Source: Saccharomyces mikatae IFO 1815 (Eukaryota > Ascomycota > Saccharomycetes > Saccharomycetales > Saccharomycetaceae). From it: 64,000 nucleotides of DNA. Of this stretch, positions 9,229 to 19,437 are shown piece by piece. The translations under genes were made by a program, and so were the position numbers. How positions within the stretch are numbered: the stretch's first letter is position 1; each line of letters opens with the position of its first letter. The DNA is taken from the NCBI RefSeq assembly GCF_947241705.1, contig NC_079270.1, positions 124,001-188,000 of the forward strand. The letters are read 5' to 3'. Below the pieces are notes generated by a model. It was not told the DNA's origin. It saw only the letters and a program-made list of their open reading frames with translations, and did no database searches.

Positions 9229-10537
9229 ATTGCCAATATATATATATATATCTTCTATAGCAATTTTATATGCGCTGACAAGAACTTGTAGAAAATAATC
9301 TTCTTTTCAACTTTTCAACTATTTTCATTTTACATCCGCATCTACATATTCGTGACCATATATATGAGTGTAAATCATCTAGCTGTTGACACCATCGAGT
9401 ATTTACAATTAAAACCAATTGAGCTCAACAGGCTTTCGTTGAATAATGTTGAGCTGCCCAACGAGCCTTTTTCTCGCGGAGTGCTGTCCGAACGATCCGA
9501 GCTTTTCATACAGATAAAACTAACGCTCTCTTAAGTATATTTAAAATAGACCGGCTGTACCCTTCGTATTCTTGATTCGGCTTTTATACTGCTTGGCTTT
9601 TGCATTTCCATGCCGGTCTTGGCTTTCACCTTCCCTTGCATACGTATGTGTGTCATGTAAACTATATTGAAATATAATTATATGCGCATATGATATAACT
9701 ATTGACGGAAGCTTATTTCAGTTGAAAAATTCAGGGTAATACATGATTTAAGCACTTTTCGCTTAATATAAATACAACATTTAATATTCATAGTCTCTTA
9801 TCCTTTGTATCCATTTATAAGATTCCTCATCGCCTAAAAAACGACATTTCAGAAGATATCTGGCTATCAAAAATGGTCTGCAGTTCGTTCTTCCCAAATA
9901 TGCACACAAGAAATATTGTGATTGATTAATTTATTTACAGCGGCGGCTGTTAAATTGCGAAGAAAAGTGCATAGGGACCCAAGTATATACGATATAAATG
10001 CTGATTCGTGCATAAGAAAAGATACTAATACGAACGCCAGCAACCCTCAACTCAAGACATTGTTTGTTAAGTCTAATGATCGCCATTGCATTAAGAAAAT
10101 TTAGCCGCCCAAAATATGGTTTAGAAGTCACGTGCATAATTTATAATCATATTCGACGAAACAGGGCAGAATAACTTTGATGTTTGGCAATAATAACCCC
10201 AAATGGAAGCGAACATTTCCCGGCCCTTTTGGTTTTTTCAAGGCGCTATTAGAGTATATTCTAAAAGCTTCAGTACGTAACTGAGTTGCATTTCTTCTTG
10301 TGGGGCAAATAATATTCTTCACGACGTATCCATTAATAATTTACCATTGTACTTACTACTTTTTGAAAACTCATAATAGTGTCTAAAGGTTATTAAGGGT
10401 AATTACTAAAAACAAACTACAAAAAAGAGTGCGAGAAGGGAAAAGAAAAGTAGCATCTTGATGAACCGAGAAGCCTCTTACTCATTTTGAAAAGCAAAAG
10501 AAATCAGAGTATCTCCTTTTTTCTTCACTTCAGCCAA
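9229..10537. other. IZH4-PKH2 divergent intergenic region (1.3 kb)
   Basis: A long gap by yeast standards with no supported gene. The best frame is an ATG-started 56-codon ORF at 9364-9534 (MSVNHLAVDTIEYL...), with no recognisable features; I do not call it. Short frames near 9.9-10.3 kb begin with non-ATG codons or lack any signature. There is a short TA run at about 9238-9250. No LTR or tRNA was found. A nine-codon upstream ORF sits just before PKH2. Confidence 0.6.
10461..10490 (+). other. Short upstream ORF before PKH2
   Basis: ATG at 10461 opens nine codons (MNREASYSF) closed by TGA at 10488-10490, 47 bp ahead of the PKH2 ATG. If the PKH2 mRNA starts upstream of it, it could reduce or regulate PKH2 translation. 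The transcript start is not visible from sequence. Confidence 0.45.
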
Positions 10538-13500
10538 ATGTATTTTGATAAGGATAACTCCACAAGTCCTCGGCCGTTACTGCCAACTGATGAACAGAAG
10601 CTAAACATTGACCTATTGACAAAAAGGGGGAAGCTGTCACATCTAACCACTGATTATGGTACAAAAACTACTCCACAAAGAAGTAGTTCGAATAGAAATG
10701 TCGGTGATTTACTTTTGAATAAAGAAAGGAGTGCTAAACCAATGATTCAAAAAGCCTTGACCAACACAGATAATTTTATTGAAATGTATCGGGGCCAACA
10801 AAAAAAAATCGATGATGGAACTATCAAAGAAGTAATGATTAATGATGAAAACGGGAAAACTGATGCAAATTCCAATGGCCATAGCTATAGTAATAATTAT
10901 GACAGTAACGAAATTAACGATCAGAGAACTTTAGATAACATGATAGGGAGTTCTAATATTGAAAAAGATGAAAACAAAACGAAAAGTGAGAACGAATCTT
11001 TAACCCAGAAACCAGCTTCTGCTAAAGAATCGCTTAAAAGTAAGAAGAGTGTAATAAAAAAGGGAATCAAAGACTTCAAGTTCGGCAGTATAATTGGCGA
11101 TGGTGCATATTCTACTGTAGTATTAGCCACATCCATCGATACCAAGAAAAAATATGCTGCAAAAGTACTAAACAAAGAATACTTGATACGCCAAAAAAAA
11201 GTGAAATATGTTAGTATAGAAAAAACAGCTTTACAAAAGCTGAATAATTCACTCAGTGTTGTACGATTGTTTTCTACTTTCCAAGATGAATCAAGTTTAT
11301 ATTTCCTCTTAGAATATGCGCCCAACGGGGACTTTCTTTCTTTGATGAAGAAATACGGTTCAATAGACGAAAACTGCGCTTGCTATTACGCTGCGCAAAT
11401 AATAGACGCAATTGACTATTTGCATTCCAATGGTATCATTCATAGAGATATCAAACCAGAAAATATTCTACTAGATGAAGAAATGCGAATCAAGCTAACT
11501 GATTTCGGTACTGCTAAGTTACTGAGTCCCACAAGTAACAGTGTTTCTAAACCAAAATATGATTTATCAACAAGGTCGAAGTCCTTTGTTGGAACCGCAG
11601 AATATGTGTCTCCAGAATTGTTGAATGACAGTTTCACTGATTATCGTTGTGATATTTGGGCCTTTGGATGTATACTTTTTCAGATGATCGCTGGAAAACC
11701 ACCATTCAAAGCTACCAATGAATATTTGACTTTCCAGAAGGTAATGAAAGTTCAGTATGCATTTACACCAGGCTTCCCACTAGTTATTAGAGATTTAGTC
11801 AAGAGAATCTTGGTAAAAAATTTAGATCAAAGACTTACGATAAACCAGATCAAGGAACATTATTTTTTTAAAGATATGAACTTTAAAGATGGTACTATTT
11901 GGTCAAAAGCACCTCCTGATATCAAACCCTATAAGATAAATGCTAAATCTATGCAGGCAATGCCAACCATGTGCGATAAAAAATTAGTGAAAAAACCAAT
12001 CAGCACACTCGCTAAATCGCATTACGCATCTCCAAGATTGGCTTCAAATCCCTCTCTAGAGGGAGCTGCCCATTCAAATTTATATAGTAACAATACCCAT
12101 GCCTCTACTGAAAGCGAGATATTATTAAAAAAAAGGCCCACCGACGAAAGAACAGCACAAATTCTTGAAGTTGCAAGAAAGGGTATAAATAATAGGAAAA
12201 ACCAGCCATGTAAAAGACCCTCAAGTGGCGCTGCTTCGGCCGCCTTAGCTGCTTCGGCCGCCCTAACCAAAAAAGGCATGCAAAGCTGTCCAACCTCTAG
12301 CTCAAAGAATAGCCGATCAAGTTCGCCTGCCACAACATCGAAGTCGGGCAATTATAAGTGCACTGCCTCTACGGAAAGTAGGCCATTTGTTAAATCTCCC
12401 TCCTCTTCGGCATCCGTTTTATCGTCAAAAGTTGCAGCGCCTCCATACACCCCCCCAATGTCACCCCCTATGACACCGTATGAATCATATCAAGCAAGTC
12501 CACCATATTCAAAAAGAGATGCAGATTATTTTGGTGGTGTGATGGTAGAACCTAGGCCCTCTAGTAAGCAAAATGCCACTAAAATCTTAGAATCCCCTTT
12601 GATGAATAAATACGATATAAAATGGTCCTATTTTTTGAAAAATATCAACGAACATGTGCTCAGAATGGAAAAACTAGATTTTATTACCGTAAATTCCGAT
12701 ATTTTAGAGAAAAGAGTACTTAAGCTTAATGGCCAATTGCTAGATCCTCAAGTATTTGGTAAGCCAAGGCAGACTTTTTTATCCCAGGTGGCCAGGAGTG
12801 GCGGGGATTTTACAGGTTTTCGAAATGATCCAACTACGGCAGCGTATTCTCAAACAGAAAATATCTATTATCTAAAGAACGTAGTCGATTTGCAACTCTT
12901 GGAAGATGACTATCGAATTGAAGGTGGTGAATTATCAGAATTACTTATCCACGAAAGCGGAGAAGAACACAAATCCAATCTAAATGACTCATCGAAAAAG
13001 GACGATGATAAATCTGAATCCAATGGTAAAGGAAGTTCTGTTTTTTCTGGCAAATTCAAAAAACTGTTCCATCCTGCCGTAGCAACCGATACACTTTCTT
13101 CCGCTGATGGCAAAAACAAGTATTATAAACGAACCATTGTAATGACATCTTTTGGACGTTGTATAGTATTTGCTAAGAGAAAACAACCAAGTCCGGTTAC
13201 AAATTTAAAGTATGAACTAGAATATGATATTAATTTGCGTCAACAGGGGACCAAGATAAAAGAATTGATCATTCCTTTAGAATTGGGAACTAACCATATG
13301 ATTATAATTCAAACGCCTTATAAGTCATTTCTCTTGAGAACTGACAAAAGAACTACAAGCAAACTGTTCGCTGTTCTCAAAAAAATTCTCAATTCTAACA
13401 CTAATAAAATAGAGAAACAATTATTGCAAAGAAATCAAAAAGTAGCGGAAAGACGAGTATCATCATCTGGAAGAACATTACCTAAAGACCTATCAATTTC

Positions 13501-13783
13501 TCAACCTCCTTCTCCGAAACCCAGGCCACATAGCCAATCTCCTTCCATATCAAAGCACAATTCATTTTCTGAGTCAATCAACAGTGCTAAGAGCAACAGA
13601 TCAAGCAGAATCTTCGAAACTTTCATTAGTGCTAAGGAACAAAATCAAAAAAAACACCCTACTCCGGTACCGTTAACTAGTAAATTAGTTAATGGATTAC
13701 CCAAGAGACCAGTTGCTATAGGATTGGGTCTAAACACAGGTAATAATTCCAAAAACCCATCTGCAAAATCGAAAAGATCGTAG
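10538..13783 (+). CDS. PKH2: PDK1-like protein kinase Pkh2
   Basis: Serine/threonine kinase orthologous to mammalian PDK1. It acts in sphingolipid signalling, eisosome control and activation of Pkc1, Ypk1/2 and Sch9. The frame opens earlier with TTG, but the first ATG (10538, MYFDKDNS) gives 1081 residues, the S. cerevisiae length. The kinase domain is at about 179-441, with IIGDGAYSTV glycine loop, AAKVL lysine, HRDIKPEN catalytic loop near 302, DFG near 321 and the activation segment FVGTAEYVSPE near 350. A long Ser/Pro-rich linker follows, with an 18-bp in-frame tandem duplication at 12230-12265. A PH-like region lies near 860-970. The PPYTPPMSPPMTP stretch is a likely phosphorylation or SH3-type target. 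Confidence 0.96.
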   Translation: MYFDKDNSTSPRPLLPTDEQKLNIDLLTKRGKLSHLTTDYGTKTTPQRSSSNRNVGDLLLNKERSAKPMIQKALTNTDNFIEMYRGQQKKIDDGTIKEVMINDENGKTDANSNGHSYSNNYDSNEINDQRTLDNMIGSSNIEKDENKTKSENESLTQKPASAKESLKSKKSVIKKGIKDFKFGSIIGDGAYSTVVLATSIDTKKKYAAKVLNKEYLIRQKKVKYVSIEKTALQKLNNSLSVVRLFSTFQDESSLYFLLEYAPNGDFLSLMKKYGSIDENCACYYAAQIIDAIDYLHSNGIIHRDIKPENILLDEEMRIKLTDFGTAKLLSPTSNSVSKPKYDLSTRSKSFVGTAEYVSPELLNDSFTDYRCDIWAFGCILFQMIAGKPPFKATNEYLTFQKVMKVQYAFTPGFPLVIRDLVKRILVKNLDQRLTINQIKEHYFFKDMNFKDGTIWSKAPPDIKPYKINAKSMQAMPTMCDKKLVKKPISTLAKSHYASPRLASNPSLEGAAHSNLYSNNTHASTESEILLKKRPTDERTAQILEVARKGINNRKNQPCKRPSSGAASAALAASAALTKKGMQSCPTSSSKNSRSSSPATTSKSGNYKCTASTESRPFVKSPSSSASVLSSKVAAPPYTPPMSPPMTPYESYQASPPYSKRDADYFGGVMVEPRPSSKQNATKILESPLMNKYDIKWSYFLKNINEHVLRMEKLDFITVNSDILEKRVLKLNGQLLDPQVFGKPRQTFLSQVARSGGDFTGFRNDPTTAAYSQTENIYYLKNVVDLQLLEDDYRIEGGELSELLIHESGEEHKSNLNDSSKKDDDKSESNGKGSSVFSGKFKKLFHPAVATDTLSSADGKNKYYKRTIVMTSFGRCIVFAKRKQPSPVTNLKYELEYDINLRQQGTKIKELIIPLELGTNHMIIIQTPYKSFLLRTDKRTTSKLFAVLKKILNSNTNKIEKQLLQRNQKVAERRVSSSGRTLPKDLSISQPPSPKPRPHSQSPSISKHNSFSESINSAKSNRSSRIFETFISAKEQNQKKHPTPVPLTSKLVNGLPKRPVAIGLGLNTGNNSKNPSAKSKRS
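12230..12265 (+). repeat. 18-bp tandem duplication inside PKH2
   Basis: Two adjacent 18-bp units (GCTGCTTCGGCCGCCTTA, the second with one change) encode a repeated Ala-Ala-Ser-Ala-Ala-Leu in the linker after the kinase domain. It is GC-richer than its surroundings. Confidence 0.9.
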
Positions 13784-13831
13784 TGAGTAACAATATCTAA
13801 TACATTGATCTGCTACTTATATACTACAAAC

Positions 13832-13850
13832 TATATATATATATATATAT
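13832..13850. repeat. TA microsatellite between PKH2 and SDD3
   Basis: A 19-bp alternating TA run lies in the 258-bp gap where PKH2 and SDD3 converge. Such TA-rich tracts often act as efficiency elements for 3'-end formation in yeast; that role is inferred here. Confidence 0.7.
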
Positions 13851-14041
13851 GGAACTATGAGGTGCTCTTGTCAATATTCAAACTCTCGATTAATTTTAAA
13901 TGAAAAAAATAATAGAATAAGGATGGGCATGTCAGATTTTAAAGAGGTTAATAGTATATGGTTTGCTCACTATTTACATACATCTATTATGAAACATCTC
14001 ATTCCCCGATTCCACAAGGCATCTTTCGATATAGGTTTTAT

Positions 14042-17000
14042 TCACGCATTTCCATCATCCTCGCTATCAATTTCTTCTTCCTCATCGTCTTCGAGTTCTT
14101 CTATTTCCACAGTGAAACCTTGAGTTTCAAAGAATTCTTGAATTGATTCCAATTTACCGGGATGGCAACTTACAAATGCAACACTCTTGTTGGGATCAAA
14201 CAAGTTAACAAAGTATTTCTGCATAACAATCTCCAAATCTTGTTTAGTAACGTTTTGTAGCCTTTTCAAATACAACTCATTATAATCGTTTCCTCTTTTC
14301 AAGCAGAACTCGTCGATATATCTGGACAAAGCTGTTTCAAAATATCCACATTCAATAGTAGCCATCCTGTTGATAATACTACTAATGGCACCCTGAATTA
14401 ACTGCTCATCAAATTCCAAGGCACCAGATGCATAATCTTGAACAATCTGTTTACCAACTTCATAACATTTGATAATGTCAGCACCGCGATAAATGTTGAA
14501 TCCCCAAGAATTTATCTCACATAATTTTGACATGTTAGCGCCATAAGCTAATCCAGCGCCACGAATTCCCTTCCAAAACGGACCTTCAACGCATTCGAGA
14601 TATTCAGAAGCTAACGAAACAACTGCGTATTCGGGATCATGGTAGTCCAGGTCAAATGGGATAGAGGTTATTAAATTCATGTAAGCAGATTCCGAAGCAG
14701 GAGTAGTTATTATGAAGGCCTTTTCGCCGGGATTTTTGCAAACCGGCGAAATAGAATTTAAGGCTCTGGGAACCGGTGGAATCTTCAACTTTTCAACAGG
14801 ATGCTCAATGTTTAAGCACATGATCAGAGGATTCCATGGTTCATAAATATCTGCGATTTTTGAAATATCGCCAAGAACCAAAATATGAAAGTTGTTGAAA
14901 TTCGTCCTCAATTGCCTTCTCATCGTTTCTATTCTTGGTAAAATTTCCTTCTCAAAATTGCCGTTCTCAATTTCTTCCAAAATTTCTTGTAATTTCTCTT
15001 CAACAAACAACGGATCTGTAGATTTTTTCAGCGACCTTTCCGAGTATAGGTTTCTGTTAGTCAGAGAATCCAACATAACACTGCCATTTCTTTTCCATTC
15101 TACGATAGAATTCAAGTAGTTTTCCAAGAGAATACGGACACGCTTTTCATCAAAAACAATATCAAATAAACAATGCTTGATCCATTGGACAGAGTTGGAG
15201 TAACCTCCAGCCCTACATTGAATTCTAAAATCAATAAAATCAGGACAAGATCCTTTCAAACCCTGGCTTATTTGTGCGTCGATAGTCTCCGATTTCAACT
15301 TCGCGACAACTTCCTCATACGAGAGCATAGTTTCTACATTATTCTCTTGATCAAAGACTTTCATTGGCATGGACAATAGCTCATCAAACATATTATAGTA
15401 CGGTAAAAGCGAGGTATCCTTGATACAGGTGGAATTGACTAAACAATGAAGTTCTATAAATTGGGAGGGAAAATGGTTTAGGTGAATGAAAAAGGGAAAA
15501 TTATCTGGTCTCATTTTTAAAATTTCTTTGGTCATCGGATCATTAACATCATTGTTCTTGTACGAATCAACAATTGCGATGCTCTTTGTATTGACAAATT
15601 CAACACTCTTGGAAGGGTTATCAATTTCAAATTTTTGCAACAAAGATTTCGGAATTGGCCTATCATTGATGTTTTTTGCATTGGTCAGTCTAGTTGATAA
15701 AGCTGCTCTTTCTTTTTCACCAAGTTCGGCTTCTCTCTGCTTAATCAAATCCGACTTCTCCTTCTCCAATCGCTCGTACATTTGAGCGCTTGGTTTGGCC
15801 GTGACAATAATGGGTTTATTGTCCACAAAGATGCTCCTTAACAAAGATTCCCAGTCCTGTTGGGACCATTGCAATAAAGAATCAAAATCACTTAAATCCT
15901 TGAGAGAGGATACCAGTGAAGAACCATCCTCAGAACCATAAATGTAATCGGTGATCACCGCACTCGAGAAACGACTCTGACCATTTTTTTCATAATTGAG
16001 TAAATACTCCCATTTAGTGTTTTCAACTACTTGCCTTACTCTTGGTAAATCAATTTTATGGCTTTCCAAAATTTCCATTACCTTATTCTTCGTTTCTGCG
16101 ATTTTTTCCGTAGGGACACCCTGAATACGTAAATCGATTATGGTTCTCATGAAACAATCCGTCCAACAATCAGTGGAATTAGCCATGGGGTCGTCAATCT
16201 CAACCAATTCTCTGGTAAAAACCGCCAATGAAGTGTCGGTGAAGTAATCTATTAATATAGAAACTGCCAAGTCATTACGGAAATCTGCATAGGGTACACC
16301 AATCCAGGAAAAAAGCAATTCGCTTTGACTTTCATCGAGCTCAGGAAATTCTACAGTAGATTCGATGACTTTATCCATCGATTTTGGTATATGTGACTGC
16401 TTGTTATCTAGAAATGGCCTTTTCTTTGGCGCTGTTGATGGAATCTCCGGCAATGTATTATCCCATTCTTCCATGATGCTTAGTAATTCATCTGCTGGGA
16501 CATTTCCACAAACAATTACACAAAGATTATCTGAAGAATACAAGGACTTATGAAATTGCCTGATTTCTTCGCTGGTCAAGGTTCTTAAATTCTTAGTTAA
16601 GCCACCCGTTTCTGACCGGTAACCACTCCCCTCAGGAAACATTAATCGTTGTTTTTCTAAATTCGAAATATACCAACCTTGTGTTTCAATTGCTTCCATT
16701 TCACTAAATACCACACCTTTATCGCTCAAATTTTCCGGGTCGATGTGATAGACCTCAGTTAAACAAGCCTCATCCGTTAAAGTTGGATGTAGAATATGAT
16801 CTAGGTAAGCTGGCAATAGCTTAGAAAATCCCTTCCAACCAGCACTGCTCAATGTATAAACAGTTTGATCAGTATCAGTCCAAGCGTTGGTAACAGACAA
16901 AGATAGATTACCAGCCGTATCTAATAAGCCTTTATACGGATAAGATTTAGAGCCCATGAAGACCAAATGCTCCAAAGTATGTGGAGCACCTGAATCGTTG

Positions 17001-17158
17001 GGGCATTCCGTAGGAACAGCAAAATAACCATGAACCAATGTAGAAGTCTTGTGGTTTATATGCACCACTTGCAATTTGGTCCGTTCCGAGATGTACTTTG
17101 TTATATGGTATTGTGGAACATAATCCGGTTGAAACGATACTACCTTTCTGAACCCCAT
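14042..17158 (-). CDS. SDD3: M16-family metallopeptidase-like protein (YOL098C)
   Basis: Large member of the M16 (pitrilysin/insulinase/Cym1-like) family, poorly characterised; the name SDD3 comes from a genetic suppressor screen. The frame extends upstream with TTG. The first ATG (17158, MGFRKVVSFQ) gives 1038 residues against 1037 in S. cerevisiae. The inverted zinc motif HxxEH is intact (His60-Thr-Leu-Glu63-His64), followed by LVFMGSKSYPYKG, so a catalytic role is plausible. The length fits the usual duplicated M16 fold. The C-terminus is strongly acidic (EELEDDEEEEIDSEDDGNA). No clear mitochondrial presequence is seen from this start. Substrates are unknown. Confidence 0.93.
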   Translation of the reverse strand: MGFRKVVSFQPDYVPQYHITKYISERTKLQVVHINHKTSTLVHGYFAVPTECPNDSGAPHTLEHLVFMGSKSYPYKGLLDTAGNLSLSVTNAWTDTDQTVYTLSSAGWKGFSKLLPAYLDHILHPTLTDEACLTEVYHIDPENLSDKGVVFSEMEAIETQGWYISNLEKQRLMFPEGSGYRSETGGLTKNLRTLTSEEIRQFHKSLYSSDNLCVIVCGNVPADELLSIMEEWDNTLPEIPSTAPKKRPFLDNKQSHIPKSMDKVIESTVEFPELDESQSELLFSWIGVPYADFRNDLAVSILIDYFTDTSLAVFTRELVEIDDPMANSTDCWTDCFMRTIIDLRIQGVPTEKIAETKNKVMEILESHKIDLPRVRQVVENTKWEYLLNYEKNGQSRFSSAVITDYIYGSEDGSSLVSSLKDLSDFDSLLQWSQQDWESLLRSIFVDNKPIIVTAKPSAQMYERLEKEKSDLIKQREAELGEKERAALSTRLTNAKNINDRPIPKSLLQKFEIDNPSKSVEFVNTKSIAIVDSYKNNDVNDPMTKEILKMRPDNFPFFIHLNHFPSQFIELHCLVNSTCIKDTSLLPYYNMFDELLSMPMKVFDQENNVETMLSYEEVVAKLKSETIDAQISQGLKGSCPDFIDFRIQCRAGGYSNSVQWIKHCLFDIVFDEKRVRILLENYLNSIVEWKRNGSVMLDSLTNRNLYSERSLKKSTDPLFVEEKLQEILEEIENGNFEKEILPRIETMRRQLRTNFNNFHILVLGDISKIADIYEPWNPLIMCLNIEHPVEKLKIPPVPRALNSISPVCKNPGEKAFIITTPASESAYMNLITSIPFDLDYHDPEYAVVSLASEYLECVEGPFWKGIRGAGLAYGANMSKLCEINSWGFNIYRGADIIKCYEVGKQIVQDYASGALEFDEQLIQGAISSIINRMATIECGYFETALSRYIDEFCLKRGNDYNELYLKRLQNVTKQDLEIVMQKYFVNLFDPNKSVAFVSCHPGKLESIQEFFETQGFTVEIEELEDDEEEEIDSEDDGNA

Positions 17159-17869
17159 TATAAAGGTACGACGAATTGTGTTGACGGTACGTATAATTCG
17201 TCTTTGAGCTGTATATTGGAGCACCTTCAATCTTATAAAGAGTAAGTCCTCTCACTACTTCTTAACTTTCTTCTTTTATGCAAGCATTTTTGCCACTTGT
17301 GTAAAACTGTTGTAATCTTCAAGTTGAAAAACTTAAATAAATCTACCTCTTCTGAAGATCGCAAAACAAGAAGTAAGAATACTTATATAAAACAAGCCGG
17401 CTCATATACACATACATATTCAGATAAGTTAAACGAGTTTCTCTTCCACAGGAGGGTCTAATCTCCTTCAGAAGTCTAACGTCTGAAAAGTTCGTAAAGG
17501 ATATCATCATAAAAGTATGGTGTATACCGTTGAATACACTCTATTGTACAACAGCAGCACAATGCAGTCCGTGGTCTGCTCGTCTGAGTACAAAAACCCC
17601 AAGCTGCTAGTGTTGATCTACTATCTTACTTGTTTTGTAATAGGAGAGTGGACCAGGCAAAACAATTGCAGTTGTAAAAGAAGGGACTGCTTTATATGCC
17701 GTGAAAATTTTTTCATTGAAAAAAAAAAACATTCTTATATATTTATGGAAGAATTGAAGTCCCAAGCGATTACAACGCTGTTTTCTCATTACTTCACTTT
17801 TTAATATTGATTTGTATATTCAGACTCTATAACAATGTATACAATGGGGGGCGGACTAGGCGGAACTGC
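17159..17869. other. SDD3 upstream / WRS1 downstream region
   Basis: A 711-bp gap between two minus-strand genes. It contains one ATG-started small ORF at 17517-17804, listed separately. I see no tRNA, LTR or clear regulatory site. Confidence 0.55.
17517..17804 (+). CDS. Small hypothetical ORF, possibly matching YOL097W-A
   Basis: An ATG-started frame of 95 codons, opposite in strand to both neighbours and ending 66 bp before the WRS1 stop. The product has a hydrophobic patch (LLVLIYYLTCFVIG), a Cys-rich segment (CSCKRRDCFIC) and a Lys-rich end. S. cerevisiae has a small uncharacterised gene, YOL097W-A (about 61 codons by memory), on this strand in this interval, so this may be its counterpart. 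There is no family match and the length differs, so a chance ORF is quite possible. Confidence 0.3.
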   Translation: MVYTVEYTLLYNSSTMQSVVCSSEYKNPKLLVLIYYLTCFVIGEWTRQNNCSCKRRDCFICRENFFIEKKKHSYIFMEELKSQAITTLFSHYFTF

Positions 17870-19168
17870 TCATTTCTTTACTTGCTTGGTCTTTGGCTTA
17901 GGTGCAACTAATCTTTCTTTTTCACCCCAAACTAACTTATGTGGCAGCATGAATTTGTCCAAAGTCTCGTCGTCTACTTGAGCTCTACGTTCCTGGAACG
18001 CCTTGACGAATTCTTGCAGGGTATCAATACAAAGTTTCTTCATTTCACCGGATAACAATTCACCGGCTTTGTATTTGTCATAACATTCCTTTAAGAAAGC
18101 ATCATCATCCTTGAAAAACGACAAGTATTGGTATGCAACATCGACATCAGGATCACCACCCAATTCTCTATGTAGATCGGCGGATACTTGACCACCGCTG
18201 AATGCATACTTGTTAATTTTCTTTTGAATTTGCTTTGGTGTATCAGTCATGAAAATGGCCGTAGTATCATCAGAGGCTGACATTTTGGTAGTGGAGCCTT
18301 GTAAGGCCGGGAAAAATCTGGAATGAAGCAAGGCAGGCTTTGAATACTTCAATTTATCTGCTACGTCCCTACAGACTCTAAAATAGGGATCTTGATCAAT
18401 GGCACATGGAATTAAACATGGCGTTTTATCAGGTAAGCCTAGGACATTAGGAAATGAGCTTGGGAATGCGGTAGCAATTTGAATGGAGGCAAAATGAAAC
18501 TTACCGATACAATCGGAGTCATTGAAGCCAAAAACGGCCTTTGCAGTGGATCCTGTAATTTGTCTGGAAACTCTCACCACAGTTTCATAAAATGCACCGC
18601 CCATATATTGTAAATCAGAAAAGATAAAAGTGTTCTTTGGATCAAATCCAACTGCGATAATGTCCTTCGCATTCTCACGGGCGAAGTTCTTAACATCATT
18701 AATTGTTAACTTGTGTTTGAATAAAAATTTTTCGTCATCGGTCAATTCAATGACTAATGGTACGTCGAACACTTCTTGTAACCATTTAGTGAACACAAAA
18801 GGGACCATATGGCCCAAGTGCATAGAATCACTTGAGGGGCCTCTACCAGTGTACAGAAAAAATGGTTTACCTTGCTCGTAAAGATCTAGAATTTTGGTAA
18901 AATCACGCTCACTGAAAAACAAACCTTTACGCAAAAAGTGATGTGGTTCATGACCTGTCACTTGTTTAAATCTTTTCAGAGTTTCTTCATTAACCGGCCT
19001 AGTACCAAACTGTTTGATCAACTTATCGTAATCGATATTTTGAGCTCTGCCTTGTTCATCAACACCACCTTCGACATCCCAAGGTGTGACTACTTGCTCT
19101 TTAACGTCTGTACTTTGCAGTTCGGATACTTGTTGGGTAACTTTCTCCACACTATCGTTGCTGCTCAT
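17870..19168 (-). CDS. WRS1: Cytoplasmic tryptophanyl-tRNA synthetase
   Basis: Class I aminoacyl-tRNA synthetase charging cytoplasmic tRNA-Trp; essential in S. cerevisiae. It has 432 residues, identical in length. The HIGH-type motif is HLGH at 117-120, within TGRGPSSDSMHLGH. The KMSKS motif appears as KMSAS near residue 294, as in eukaryotic enzymes. Dimer-type Rossmann fold sequences (VIELTDDEKFLFK, FGFNDSDCIGK) lie between. A 100-residue N-terminal extension typical of eukaryotic TrpRS is present, and the basic C-terminus ends in KPKTKQVKK. Confidence 0.98.
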   Translation of the reverse strand: MSSNDSVEKVTQQVSELQSTDVKEQVVTPWDVEGGVDEQGRAQNIDYDKLIKQFGTRPVNEETLKRFKQVTGHEPHHFLRKGLFFSERDFTKILDLYEQGKPFFLYTGRGPSSDSMHLGHMVPFVFTKWLQEVFDVPLVIELTDDEKFLFKHKLTINDVKNFARENAKDIIAVGFDPKNTFIFSDLQYMGGAFYETVVRVSRQITGSTAKAVFGFNDSDCIGKFHFASIQIATAFPSSFPNVLGLPDKTPCLIPCAIDQDPYFRVCRDVADKLKYSKPALLHSRFFPALQGSTTKMSASDDTTAIFMTDTPKQIQKKINKYAFSGGQVSADLHRELGGDPDVDVAYQYLSFFKDDDAFLKECYDKYKAGELLSGEMKKLCIDTLQEFVKAFQERRAQVDDETLDKFMLPHKLVWGEKERLVAPKPKTKQVKK

Positions 19169-19437
19169 CCTTGCTCTATAACTATCTCTGACTGGGTTTT
19201 ATTGCTAACATTTCAGTGATTAGAAAAAATTTTCAGTATTTCGATCTTTTTTCCTTCTCTTGATCTTAAGCGAAAAAGATATACTTTAATGCAAAATGGG
19301 ACTAGCATCTGTAAATGTATATTTTATTGAATAAAAACAGAAACCATGTCATCCTTTTTGGTACCATGCTGTATGTAAAAAATTGTATATGTCTAAAAAA
19401 ATATTTACAGCAAGATGTTCTACTTTTGCATTTATTT

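Noticed and set aside
9364-9534. 56-codon plus-strand ORF in the IZH4-PKH2 gap
   Set aside because: It is short, without features, and I know of no counterpart in S. cerevisiae.
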